Source: Sinohyriopsis cumingii
Taxonomy: Eukaryota; Mollusca; Bivalvia; Unionida; Unionidae
Assembly (NCBI GenBank): GCA_028554795.2
Contig: CM068839.1
Coordinates: forward strand, 86,139,540-86,203,539
Length of the DNA stretch: 64,000 nt
Reading direction: 5' to 3'
This document shows, piece after piece, positions 45,669-55,310 of the stretch. Every line of letters starts with the position of its first letter. Positions within the stretch are counted from its first letter, which is position 1. The notes beneath the pieces were generated by a model. It was not told where the DNA came from and ran no database searches. It saw only the letters and a list, made by a program, of their open reading frames with translations. Both the position numbers and the translations under genes were made by a program.

Positions 45669-45690
45669 TAATCAACCGATTATTATTATA

Positions 45691-46653
45691 ATGGAATCGA
45701 TTTATTATTCCCCAAGAGGATACTGGAAAGGTAGAGCAGCGATTAGTAAACTCGCCGAAGCAGCAGGTGTCGAACGTTCTACTGCTGAAGCGTGGTTAGC
45801 CCGACAGGCAATATGGCAAAAATATCTACCACCGCCTAAAACAATACTGTATGCACATTTTGATGTCAGCGTTCCTAATGAAGTTCATCAGGCTGATATT
45901 TTATTTTTACCACATGATATTATACGTCGTAAAACGTACAAATACGCGTTAACTGTCGGTGATGTTGCAAGTAGATACAAAGAAGCAGAGCCGTTGTCAA
46001 CAAAGACAGCAACCGAGGTAGCTTCTGCGTTTAAACGAATTTATCAACGTGGTAGTCTACGATGGCCACAGCTGTTACAAGTTGATTCTAGCAAAGAATT
46101 TCAGGGTGCAGTATCATCTTTAATGAAAAAAAAAACAAAAAAAAACTTCATCATCAGACGAGGACATACTGCAATTCATCGTGATCAGGCAATCGTTGAA
46201 CGATTTAATCGAACACTTGCTGAGCGGTTATTTGCATATCAATACGCGAAGGAATTCATTCAAGACAAGAGATCTCGTGAATGGGTTGGAAGATTACCAA
46301 GTGTGACAGCTGCGCTAAATAATGAAATAACTCGAACAACTGCGTTGAAACCCGTTAATGCAATCAAAAGCGCGCGTATAACAATACAATGAAGTGATTT
46401 TTCAAAACAACCGGTGCTGGGCAATGTGACTGTAAGATATTTATATGAACCTGGTGAACTTGAAGGCGGTGAAAAAAGAGTGACTGATCCCGTCTGGAGT
46501 ATCAAGACACACAAAATTTCCAGCGTGGTAAGATCCGCTGGTAGACCTGCAATCTACAGATTAGATTCCACTGCTCCTCAACGTTGATTTACACGTGAAC
46601 AATTGCAAGTAATTCCCGAAGACACACAATTACCACCGCGATCACTTAACTAG
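45691..46653 (+). pseudogene. Polinton-type retroviral-like integrase with chromodomain-like tail, two premature stops
   Basis: An rve-fold integrase that inserts Polinton DNA. From ATG 45691 the frame has 233 codons up to TGA at 46390-46392. It continues in the same frame through TGA at 46585-46587 to TAG at 46651-46653. An N-terminal helix-turn-helix-like segment (A-G-V-E-R-S-T-A-E-A-W) precedes the core. The triad is Asp in H-Q-A-D-I-L near 45895, Asp in Q-V-D-S-S-K-E-F near 46085, and Glu in I-V-E-R-F-N-R near 46199. The tail (V-R-Y-L-Y-E-P-G-E-L, then D-P-V-W-S-I) is the usual C-terminal strand region. The catalytic core is complete. Only the tail is cut by stops. Confidence 0.85.
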
Positions 46654-46896
46654 CACAAGGGTGCCAGCACCCCTACGTCGATTACATTCAAGACAGGTCA
46701 GCATCACATTTTCTCGTGTATGACCGCGACTAGTATCTTTTCTATCCACGGTAAATTGTTTTGGATTATTACTCGAATACTGCCATAACATTACACAATT
46801 ACAGCTCGCACAATGATCATTCTGCTGTTGTTTCAGCGCGTTGATAAATTCAACGTCAAGATCAAAATCGCGTTTATTTTTTATTTTTTTTGTCAC
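46642..46896 (-). CDS. Small HNH-type nuclease, Polinton-like element 1
   Basis: 84 residues. A basic N-terminal helix (M-T-K-K-I-K-N-K-R) leads to C-A-S-C near residue 30, then F-T-V-D-R-K-D, the G-H-T-R-E-N-V-M-L-T-C-L-E-C-N segment and an R-R-R-G end. Two CxxC pairs with D-R-x-D and an N-V-x-L-x-C-x-x-C-N helix match zinc-supported HNH / endonuclease-VII-like folds. The first HNH His is replaced by the V-D-R-K-D context seen in several subfamilies. Its 3' end overlaps the integrase tail by 12 bases in convergent orientation. It sits 20 bases downstream of the helicase stop on the same strand. Intact. The role (resolution or packaging nuclease) is inference. Confidence 0.65.
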   Translation of the reverse strand: MTKKIKNKRDFDLDVEFINALKQQQNDHCASCNCVMLWQYSSNNPKQFTVDRKDTSRGHTRENVMLTCLECNRRRGAGTLVLVK

Positions 46897-46915
46897 ATTG
46901 TTTATAACCTGCTAA

Positions 46916-47950
46916 TTATCTTCTTACTATATCGTTGTCAGTATCATCATTGATCACTGGCGCGTCCATGACAATTCTCCGCAGCTGAGATATTCTTCTA
47001 ACTGCCAAATAAACTAAGTTTGACCGTTCGATACGATCATCAACAATCCAAACAACTGTATCAGAGATAGTTAATCCTTGAGATGAATGTATCGTCATCG
47101 CGTATCCTAGCGTCCACGGAGATTTATCCAACGATAATGCATTCTCGACAACACTGACAGGAACCAAAACAATATCATTCAACACCAGATTCTGTTTCTC
47201 AGTTTGTCCGGGTATGTCAACGTCGATATTCTGTCGCCGTGTATCAGTTGGTCTATAACAGAACGGAGTTGGTAACGCTGAAAATTTCTCCTTATGTAAC
47301 TGAAATAACTTCCGTTGAAGTGTATCCCTAACTATCTTTCTACTTGCTACTATCAAATCATTTGGTTTCCACGTTTCCCAAAAGTCGTTCATAGAAGTTT
47401 CCGAAATTATTTTACTCGCTATTTCACATTGAATTTTGTTCGGTTGTAGTCTGATTAATTTTTTAAATCCTCTTAATTCTGCATCAAGTGATCTATGATC
47501 ATCGGTTATTTATTCATAGTAATATACAAAATCCTTTAGCCAATGATGAGGAGATGGTCCAACAAACGGTGGTGGTTGACCGTGATCGCCGCACATTATC
47601 ACAGCTGTATTTTTCAAAAACAGCCAATCGAGAAACATTTTTAATATATCTAGCAACACTGTACATATTTCGTCCCAAATGATGATACCAGGAAAATATA
47701 TCTCTCCCATTCGATCAGGAGTCTATGCATTACCCTTTTATCTGAAAAAGCTATGATAAGTACATGATTGCACTCCTCGTTGTTTCATTTCTCGTGCAAG
47801 TCTATGTGTTGTTGTTAGCACAATCATGTCATCGCAATTCTGTCGAAATAATTCAATAACTCGTGTTGTCTTACCACAACCTTCCGGTCCGCTTAAATAT
47901 ACGGTTTTGTGTCGGGATACTGGATCATACACGGACGCCGCGATAATTCT
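46916..47950 (-). pseudogene. SF1 (Pif1/RecD-like) helicase region following PolB
   Basis: One continuous frame holds all the main helicase motifs. Walker A is G-P-E-G-C-G-K-T-T near 47889-47863. The T-T-T-H-R-L-A-R-E-M segment follows. Walker B is I-I-I-W-D-E-I near 47680, then C-G-D-H-G-Q-P-P-P (47594-47570), A-M-T-I-H-S-S-Q-G-L-T near 47090, and Y-L-A-V-R-R-I-S-Q-L-R near 47010. The frame is broken by stops only, at about 47738, 47726 and 47511. No indel is needed within the region. Upstream it abuts the polymerase C terminus in a different frame with no spacer, suggesting a former PolB-helicase fusion. Such a helicase would unwind DNA for protein-primed replication. Confidence 0.75.
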
Positions 47951-49864
47951 GATATCTGATTATTTTTATAATAAATATCTTTAACCGCAACATCCGCGGA
48001 TTCACAAAAATTATGTAACGTTTCTTCTTTTATTCTCCACGAACCCCATAATGCATCAGTACTCGTAAACCGAGCCAGTAATTCTGAATATTTACCATCG
48101 ATATAAAATGAATCCGTGGCAACTCTGACTGCGGTGCGAGGAAATTTGTTCATCATCGATAACAGGTTTATAAACACATAAGCGAGCATTGAAGATCTTA
48201 AATGAGTATACTGAGGAGATTCTCCATCAATGTAACTAACAATTGTACCCAACTTTTCCCGTCAGACAAGTAAGCGTCTTCCCGATTACAAAATATATTT
48301 CTCGGTGATGCATCAGCGACCACGAATTTATATTCGGTGGGATCCATAATCAATCTTGCACAATGCCGTTGATGATCATATGAGCCACCCTGAGTAAATT
48401 TACCGATTATTTTTCTACCGAGATCTTTTGCAATGCTTTCTTGGGTGGTATTTTTCGCAAAAATGTCTAATCGCGCATCAAAGTCGCCAGCGTCAGCAGG
48501 ATAAGGGAGCTGTTCAGGTGTAGATAACCAAAATTCGGTCTGCTTCCGATACGATATAATTGCCTCGCTGACCGTCAGCGATATTAATATTTTCCTGTCA
48601 AGCATATATCGTAATAACACTATTGGTACCCAGCGTTTTTCTGAAAAATGTCTGCCAAACCAAATATAACAGCACGGATGAAGATCCTTAGCGAATTCGA
48701 AAGACAACACATGAGCGAATCCAGTTAGATCAAAATCGGGTAACTATCCGTTTTTGGCAACTCTTGTCATCTCGTTCATGGGATGTCCAAACCGCGCAAA
48801 ATACTTATGACATTCTCCGTAACCAAGAAAACTCCCCGGATAACACGCGATCATGTCAACGGATATCATATCGTCACGATCATACTTGGTCTTCCAGAAA
48901 CCGCCATGCCCGTATTCGACACAACTAGCTTGAACATCCTCGAGAAATCGAGTTCGTGTTGGTTTCCACGAATTTCTGTTGAAAATCTTTCCGCGAGTTT
49001 TCTCATTGTTTCATGAAGAGATTCTCGACGATATAAATCACCGTTAGGTCGTATAAATTGATCATATCCTTCATCAGAACATTTAAATAACCATACTGAC
49101 ACAGGATCGCTTTTACTTAACGCGTGAATAAAATCAAACATATTTCCCCCAGAGTTCTCTGGGGAGTAAAATCTTACAGTACGATTCCGTGGAAATATTG
49201 TGACTGCGCTGGTCCAGGCGTGCGCATTATGATCAATAATTTCAATTGGCGATCCCTTTGACTTATTATTTGGTTCATATAAAATCTCTCCGGTTAACGT
49301 TTTTACTACTTTCGGAAATTTTAATTTACTTGATAACTCGGCAACATCATTTATTGTAGCTCCGGTATCCTTGACCGATTCGGCCCATTTGTTTATCCGC
49401 GAACGTCGCTGATTAGTTAACCCGTTTCCACGTATCGCATTTGTAAAATGTACGATTACTCGTTCGGCTACACTATTCAACCTTGAAAATCTCACTGGTG
49501 CAAGATCATTGATGTTCGGTGTATCATTTAGCTGATAAATTCCATAAATAACCGCGATCACAGGGTACGCTGGAACGTAATATGGTCTGGCAATATCACT
49601 CAGCGTTCCATTAGCAAGGAAAGGGTCACTTTTGTCACGGATAATTCACGTAGCGGAATCTGCTAACACAATAAACTTTATTCTGAAAAAATATTTCTGA
49701 TTATCAAGGTAATCAATAATCGTTTTCGCACGTGTATCGTTCATTGTAGCATCAATGACGTCATCGCGTACAATTTTGAATGTAGACCATGTGTGAAATG
49801 CTCCATCATCCCGAAAGGACTCAATTACGAAATCAGTGCAAGTGGTTGATGGTAGGATCTTCAA
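47893..49864 (-). pseudogene. Family-B DNA polymerase (protein-primed, Polinton type), decayed
   Basis: The replicative polymerase of Polintons. Segments at 49864-48866 share one frame, broken by a single TGA near 49649. The frame then shifts near 48866. Motif A (S-V-D-M-I-A-C-Y-P-G-S-F) lies at 48866-48825, followed by a TAG near 48739 and an open stretch at 48710-48198. That stretch contains motif B (R-K-I-I-G-K-F-T-Q-G-G, 48420-48384). A second shift near 48225 leads to motif C (V-A-T-D-S-F-Y-I-D, 48124-48098), where the first Asp of the usual D-T-D-S is Ala. Part of the N terminus is missing: at 49820-49864 it overlaps the start of a cysteine-rich gene on the other strand. Inactive. Confidence 0.82.
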
Positions 49865-50090
49865 TTCCTTATAACAAATTCTGCGTTAATGAATTCAGCG
49901 GTCAACATTTACAAAGCGTTCGACGAGGATGTCTTGGTCCACAACCGTGTTTAAGATGTGGTGTTGGAGTTAGAGATAAAACACAGCTGTGCGCGCGTTG
50001 GGGTGGTAAGAGATAAAGAGAATTGAAGCGGTATTATGACAAAAAAATAACACCCTTGACTCTGTCAAGGTCATTGATAAGGTTATAATA
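49822..50090 (+). pseudogene. Cysteine-rich family member E (element 1)
   Basis: This resembles the four - strand genes at 61.0-63.0 kb. It has N-Q-C-K-W-L, then G-S-S, a C-x-N-E-F-S-G-Q-H segment where relatives have C-R-G-E-Y-C-G-Y-H, G-P-Q-P-C-L-R-C-G-V-G-V-R, a C-A-R-W-G-G segment where relatives have C-x-x-C-G-G, a stop at 50014-50016, and L-K-R-Y-Y-D-K-K. The N-terminal M-P-F-Q-I-G-Q-N part is missing, and the sequence starts inside the antisense PolB N terminus. This suggests a recombination joint near 49820. Several zinc-ligand Cys are lost, so it is probably dead. Confidence 0.65.
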
Positions 50091-50157
50091 ACTCCTGAAT
50101 ACTATATAGCCAGATTTGAAGATAAGTTATCATTTAGACAAATAATATTACATATAA

Positions 50158-50720
50158 ATGGAGCAAAAAGAATTTGTCCCACATCCCATCATCAAGAATT
50201 ACGAAACATCTTGTGATAGTGCAATCAGACACTGTCGGCTGAAGAAACCAGTTGGTGTAGTTAATAATACTGGTTATCTTAAATTTAAAAGTAGGGAAAA
50301 AACTTAGTACAATCATAGATTTGTATTCGAGGTTTTTTTAAGGGAAGATCAAAGACGGTCTTGTGATCGATCATATTGATGGAAAAAAACTTAATAATAA
50401 TTTATCTAACCTGTAAGCTATCACACAGAGTAAGAATTCTGCACGGGGGAATACCGGAAGATGTAAAAAAAAAAAAGGTTCCTAGAGTCGTTAAATCTTT
50501 AAATACAGAAACCGGTGAAGAGATAATATTTCAGTCAATGAACGCGGCTGGCAAGTATTTCGGTATTAATCAGCGTTCAGTCCAACAGGTTGCAGAGAAG
50601 ATAACCAGATCAGCGTTTTCATACTTGTATGAAAACTGGATATCGTTCTCTTATGTCCCAATAGTGTTAGATACAGATAACGGAGATAACTCTGCCGCGG
50701 ATGTGCAAAACAATTTATAG
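50158..50720 (+). pseudogene. HNH homing-endonuclease-like gene with NUMOD1-type DNA-binding repeat, decayed
   Basis: Homing endonucleases cut a specific site and spread their gene by copying into the break. From ATG 50158 a 50-codon N-terminal part ends in TAG. After a T-run frameshift near 50335 comes the HNH core (V-I-D-H-I-D-G-K-K-L-N-N-N-L-S-N-L near 50364-50414), then TAA at 50415-50417 where relatives continue into A-I-T-Q-S-K-N-S. After a 12-A run the frame shifts again into a NUMOD1/IENR1-like repeat (G-E-E-I-I-F-Q-S-M-N-A-A-G-K-Y-F-G-I at about 50513-50570), with a helix R-S-V-Q-Q-V. The layout is that of phage and giant-virus HNH genes. Stand-alone, with no intron or intein seen. 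Confidence 0.72.
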
Positions 50721-51850
50721 AGTTCTCTCCGCTGACTTTCAGAAGATTGCACAATAAACACCATTTCTTATTATCCAGAAAATAAATAAAATCTGACTTG
50801 TTAAGTAGAACTAAATTCAAGTTGTATTATCTTTTTTGCCAACCAAAAGTAACTGTTTCTAAAACATATGTTTCGTGACGCATTGGTGATTAACCGTCTC
50901 CTAGTTACTAAGTTTGTTCTTAATTCAGACACGAGTACAAACCTTGATGATGCCATGTCTATCTTGAGTAGGGTCGCAGACTAGATTTCCTCAACCTCAT
51001 CATCAGTTATATCCTCGGCATCTGGTTCATCTGCGAGTCACACATCATCTGCATCGGTATCGGAGGAACACAGGCGCTTGTTTAGTAGAACAATGGTATA
51101 TAATTTCAAGAAACCCCTCTTTTTTGCACTGTTTAATTCCACGAGCTACATCATTGTCATCACGGTGTTTCGTCTTTCTGTCTGTCATCCTAAGTTGTTG
51201 ATGCCACGAAGATTTTAAAATTGAATTTTAACTTAATTTTATGCAACCGTACAATTTAATCAATTTAATTAAGTTAGCAGATTCAACAGCCAATAAACTG
51301 AATTAAATGCTGTGAGAAAAACAATGAAACTATTAACGCCGACTAATTTAAATATTTGCCTATCCGTAACTTGCTAATGTCCTATTGCTACTGTGTAAAA
51401 AATATAATATCCGCTAAACTTTTATTGAAATGTTATGATTCATAGAATGTGTTTCCGTACACATAAGCCCTGTAATATTCATAGAAGCCTAGTGTATCAA
51501 ATAGGTCTTCTTTTAATAGGAGAGTACACGAATATCACCATGAAATGTTATTGATTTCTGTGAGGGGGCAAATTTCTTTCGATCTATGAAGAACACATTA
51601 GTTGAGACCAGAGAACAATTAATTAGATTTATGGAGACAGGCGCTTGTTAAATCGCTATACTGCAAGAATTTCTAAATATCTGGTCGGGGACAGTAGTGA
51701 GCCTAATTTCAATTTTGTTTATATAGCAGCCAGACGGACTATTAGGGACACGGTTAAAATTCGATTTCATAGTGCAACTGTCAGAATTGAAAATTTCCAT
51801 AAACCGTTAGTCGCAACGTATGAGGTCAAACTGACCCCAGATTTGGCGCC
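50721..51850. other. Right flank of Polinton-like element 1; short acidic reading frame only
   Basis: On the - strand from ATG near 51189 a 46-codon basic ORF ends. The neighbouring frame encodes an acidic tail (D-T-D-A-D-D, D-D-E-V-E-E) with a stop inside, near 51030-50985. It may be a decayed small element gene. No motif recognised. Nothing else supported in this stretch, and the right terminus of the element is not defined. Confidence 0.35.
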
Positions 51851-51851
51851 T

Positions 51852-52108
51852 AGGTTATAAAAGGCGGCAAATACATTTCATCCTTGGTTACGCTAAATAA
51901 GGGGCGTGTTTCCCACACTAAATTTCCTAGTTTTAATATCACCACATCGAAAAAATCTAATTAGTCTAAGCTTTGCTGAAAGAGTAAACGTACGTGGACT
52001 CCGAGAGGAATTTGAAAGATATTCTCCTTCGTAAAACACTTGTCCAAGGGACCAGAGGACTGAAAGTTCAACGGTCACAATTTGGTTGTAGGAGCGAGAA
52101 AAATACAA
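51852..52108 (+). promoter_or_regulatory. TATA-box promoter and candidate first exon
   Basis: GTTATAAAAGGCGG at about 51856 is a strong TATA-box match. Around 30 bases on, untranslated-type sequence runs to AATACAAG followed by GTATGT at 52109, a consensus 5' splice site. It may be the start of the gene whose later exons are at 53620, 54478 and 56338. Inference from signals only. Confidence 0.3.
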
Positions 52109-52243
52109 GGTATGTGCGTCAAAATTTCCTGAAATTTGTTTGTGCCAATATAATATTTTGCTTGAATTATTTGATAATATGTGCATGAATTTAGTTGTTT
52201 AAATTCGTAAAACAATTCTCTTGATATGAATATAACTGTGTTG

Positions 52244-52246
<3 letters not shown>

Positions 52247-52337
<91 letters not shown>
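52247..52337. repeat. Compound (TA)n(TG)n microsatellite
   Basis: About 20 TA units directly followed by about 24 TG/GT units. Confidence 0.95.
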
Positions 52338-52340
<3 letters not shown>

Positions 52341-52372
52341 TCGTACAATAATCTTCTTTATATAAGATTGTC

Positions 52373-52535
52373 GAATTGTTCGAATTTGTCGTCCTGTTTG
52401 TATATGAATTTGGTATTCTAAGAATTTATGTATAACCTTTATATAAGTTGACGAATTGTTTGAATTTGTCGTCTTGTTTATATGGGAATTGGGTATTCTA
52501 AGAATTCATGTATAACCTTTATTAATATGAGTTAC
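52373..52535. repeat. 80-bp tandem duplication
   Basis: CGAATTGTTCGAATTTGTCG starts one unit and CGAATTGTTTGAATTTGTCG the next. Both run through TATTCTAAGAATT and ATGTATAACCTTTAT with few differences. Confidence 0.8.
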
Positions 52536-53619
52536 GGGAATCCGTTTGAATTCACCGATCTTAAATGATTTCACGTATGATAAAGACTTGAATGTGTGTA
52601 TTCGCTGAAATAGCGTAATTACGATCTGTAATGAATTTCAATCATTCATTTGTGTAATTGACACGAGACTGGAACCGTTCTAGCCATTAGGAAGTACATT
52701 AATTTTATGGAACTAGGATTGTTTCGGTCTGCCATGCTTGGCCCGACTAAATAGCCTTTGGTATCTGTTTGAATGCCGATAGTAAGAACTGATAACGAGA
52801 AGGGGGGGGTGATCTATTCCCAGTAGGATAGCCGACGGAAAATTTAGGTCGTTTTTGTTTGTTTTATAAGGGGAAAATAGCTCTTCCGATGTATCCTCAA
52901 ATGTACCGAAGCACCGACGCATTCAATTAGCTGTGTATCTACATGCTTACATAACCACCTACCCACACAAAGAAAGAGGACCGAGGGAGGCGAAGCAGTA
53001 GAAAGGATGGAGAGAATAAAGAAAAAGGAAGGAAAGAAAGTGCGAAAGGACAGAGAACAGCTACAGTGAAATTGGTGGGAACCAGAGCTAAGCAGGTTAT
53101 GCAATTGTACAGGGCAACGACTTCGATTGTTCACTCGATCGTATGGTGACTAATTCTATCAGTAAAACAGATCGGCTATTTTTATAAATATATTTGTTGT
53201 TTTTTTAAAAATTCGGTGAAAGATTTATTCCAAAGAAGTGTATCTTCCTAATGTATTGTATTATCTCCAGTGTTTATGTAATTGATTAAATTTCGATTCT
53301 TTTCGTACGGGGGCTCGTGTCATTCTGTTCTATATATCTGCTCAGATCTCTATTTATTCCACCTATAAGTTTACTCGATTCGGGCAATAACACAGAGGGC
53401 AATCATCTCCTAGATGACGAGAACCGAATAAAGCGGACACCTTGAAAGAAGGTACAATCCGCCAATCAACACACACCCCTTACTAGTGAGGGGCGTACCT
53501 TTACAATTTCCCCCAAAATGTAATGACCTAGGCATCATCTTTTGTTATATGACAAAAACCCACTTCATCTTTTTCTGTTCATTTAGACTTGTCACATGTT
53601 CTTTTTATTTTGCACAGAG

Positions 53620-53690
53620 ATTAAATCCATATAGGGCGAGAAGTGGTAGGACTGATAACAATTTGGTCAGGATTGATGGAAGAAGAAAAG
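53620..53690 (+). pseudogene. Candidate exon of a G2E3-like/HECT-associated gene
   Basis: A strong 3' splice site (TTCTTTTTATTTTGCACAG) precedes an open 71-nt exon encoding L-N-P-Y-R-A-R-S-G-R-T-D, and ends AAAAG before GTACCC. Its final G joins in phase with the exon at 54478. No domain on its own. Supported mainly by splice signals and phase. Confidence 0.35.
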
Positions 53691-54477
53691 GTACCCTTCA
53701 TTATATCACTGTTTATCACTATTTTATAAAGTTGCTTTATTTCTGTTTTTGTTTTGTTTTTGCCATATTCAGCACCCACTACAACACTTATGAATGGAAA
53801 AATACATTTCATACAATGCATCTAACAGAACGTGTACACACAGATACTCACACACAAATAGATTATCCCATACATATAATCAATAAATAGCCTTTATTGT
53901 CTTGATGTGACACCAACACCACAGCACATCAACATTCAAGTTAACCACTAGAACAAGGCACAATGTTTGTGGCTTTTTTAATATTCTGTACTAGTATTAT
54001 TTTGAATATAAAATAAGTACCCCAACTATTGTATTGACTGTCTGCGTGATGTGTGTCTGTCTTACGGTCCACAAATGTTACTATGTGTTTGTTTCTCCCC
54101 TGTTTTGTTGTTGTTGTTGTTGTTCTGATTTGTCTTTTCGTTAGTGTGTTTGACGATTTACAAATGTACTTTGTTAAATTCTGACGAAATGCCTACATTT
54201 CAAATTTACACAAATGGAATTTATCACATTTTTCACACACAAATGCAACAGAGAATATGAAACCTAAGTATGAGTTATATATACATGCATATTTATTTCT
54301 ACTTGATTTTTTGTCCAACAGGAACGTGTGGGCATCTATGTCTCACAAACACATACCTAGCTGCTTCACTCATGCAACAGAAACTTATATAAAGTTTCAG
54401 AAAATATTGCTCATTTTTATGTTCTGATTCTAGTCACCAAAACAAGTAAACTGCGGTGATACATATTTCTATTTTAG

Positions 54478-54640
54478 GTCGCACTATGACTCGATCTTTT
54501 GTTTGTCTGAGTTCCATTACTTCTACTGCTATTCCATCTCCGGAAGAAAGGAGAATCCTATGTAAAAATGGCCTTGGGGAAAAGAAAGTTATTATTCTGC
54601 TGATGCTTTGCATGACCAAGTGAGACAGGCCATACTAAGG
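54478..54640 (+). pseudogene. Exon with the small module found upstream of HECT domains in G2E3-like proteins, one frameshift
   Basis: Acceptor ATTTCTATTTTAG ends at 54477 and donor GTAATA starts at 54641. The frame that continues from the previous candidate exon encodes P-E-E-R-R-I-L-C-K-N-G-L-G-E-K-K-V-I-I. The expected continuation D-A-L-H-D-Q-V-R-Q-A-I-L lies one base out of frame, so there is a 1-nt indel near 54592. The exon's last two bases join in phase with the exon at 56338. The L-G-x-K-K ... F-P-x-L ... G-F-E-L-L pattern is one I associate with invertebrate and fish proteins annotated as G2/M-phase-specific E3 ligase-like. That association is from memory. An LINE fragment begins right after the donor. 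Confidence 0.45.
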
Positions 54641-55310
54641 TAATAATAATTAATAATAATAATAACTAGGACTTTGCATAGCGCCTAATCTTTAGAAGCT
54701 CTAAGCGCTTTACAACATTAGACAACACCTATAAGATAAAAAAATATATAATGATATGATTACAAAAACAAACACCATGAAACTGGAAAACATTTTAAAA
54801 AACATGCTGAGAATATTTAAGGTAGGAAACATTATTAAGTCTTTAAGTTTGTTCTTGCAGTCAAAATAAGTGAGTTTTGAGAGCACTCTTGAATGGGATC
54901 ACTGTGTCTTTGTGTCTAAGTTCAGTGGGCAATTCATTCCACGTTGCTGGGCCCTGGTATGCAAAGAACGCTGTCCATATGACTTTGTTTTCATAGTGGG
55001 AATAATGAGTATACGATTGTCAGAAGAGGAGCGTAAGTATCTTGCTGGTGTGTACATAAGGGTGATGTCGGATAGGTATGTTGGACTAGAGTCCAGCAGT
55101 GAAATGTAGCACAGAGAACAAATTTTGTGTTGGATTCTGGATCGAATGGATAGCCAGTGTAGGGTACTGAGCAGCGGGGAGGTGTGCTCTGATCGTGGTA
55201 CTCTAGGGTAAATATGTTTTAAAAAAGTAATGAAAGTTGATCGGCAAATCTTTGAAATGAAGTAAACGATTGAAGTGTATGTGAATACATGCTTGTATGT
55301 CACGTTCTAA
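54640..55310 (-). mobile_element. L2/CR1-like LINE 3' end fragment
   Basis: On the reverse strand the end of a reverse-transcriptase ORF is readable: L-H-W-L-S-I-R-S-R-I-Q-H-K-I near 55150, then P-T-Y-L-S-D near 55070, and R-S-S-S-D-N-R near 55015. After a stop comes a short 3' UTR ending in the GTAAAGCGCTT ... GGCGCTATGCAAAG hairpin-like motif and an ATT microsatellite (TTATTATTATTAATTATT). This is the standard 3' tail of L2-group non-LTR elements. Strongly 5'-truncated. Confidence 0.75.

Larger units (their letters stand above)
52109..53619. other. Intron-like interval with TA/GT microsatellite and 80-bp duplication
   Basis: Contains the microsatellite at 52247-52337 and two tandem copies of an ~80-bp unit (CGAATTGTTYGAATTTGTCG) at 52373-52535. 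At 52953-53155 a basic, Lys/Arg-rich + frame ends at a TGA near 53143. It could be an exon but has no recognised domain. Confidence 0.4.

Noticed and set aside
54899-55303. 134-residue reverse-strand gene
   Set aside because: It is the end of a LINE reverse-transcriptase ORF with the standard L2-type 3' tail.
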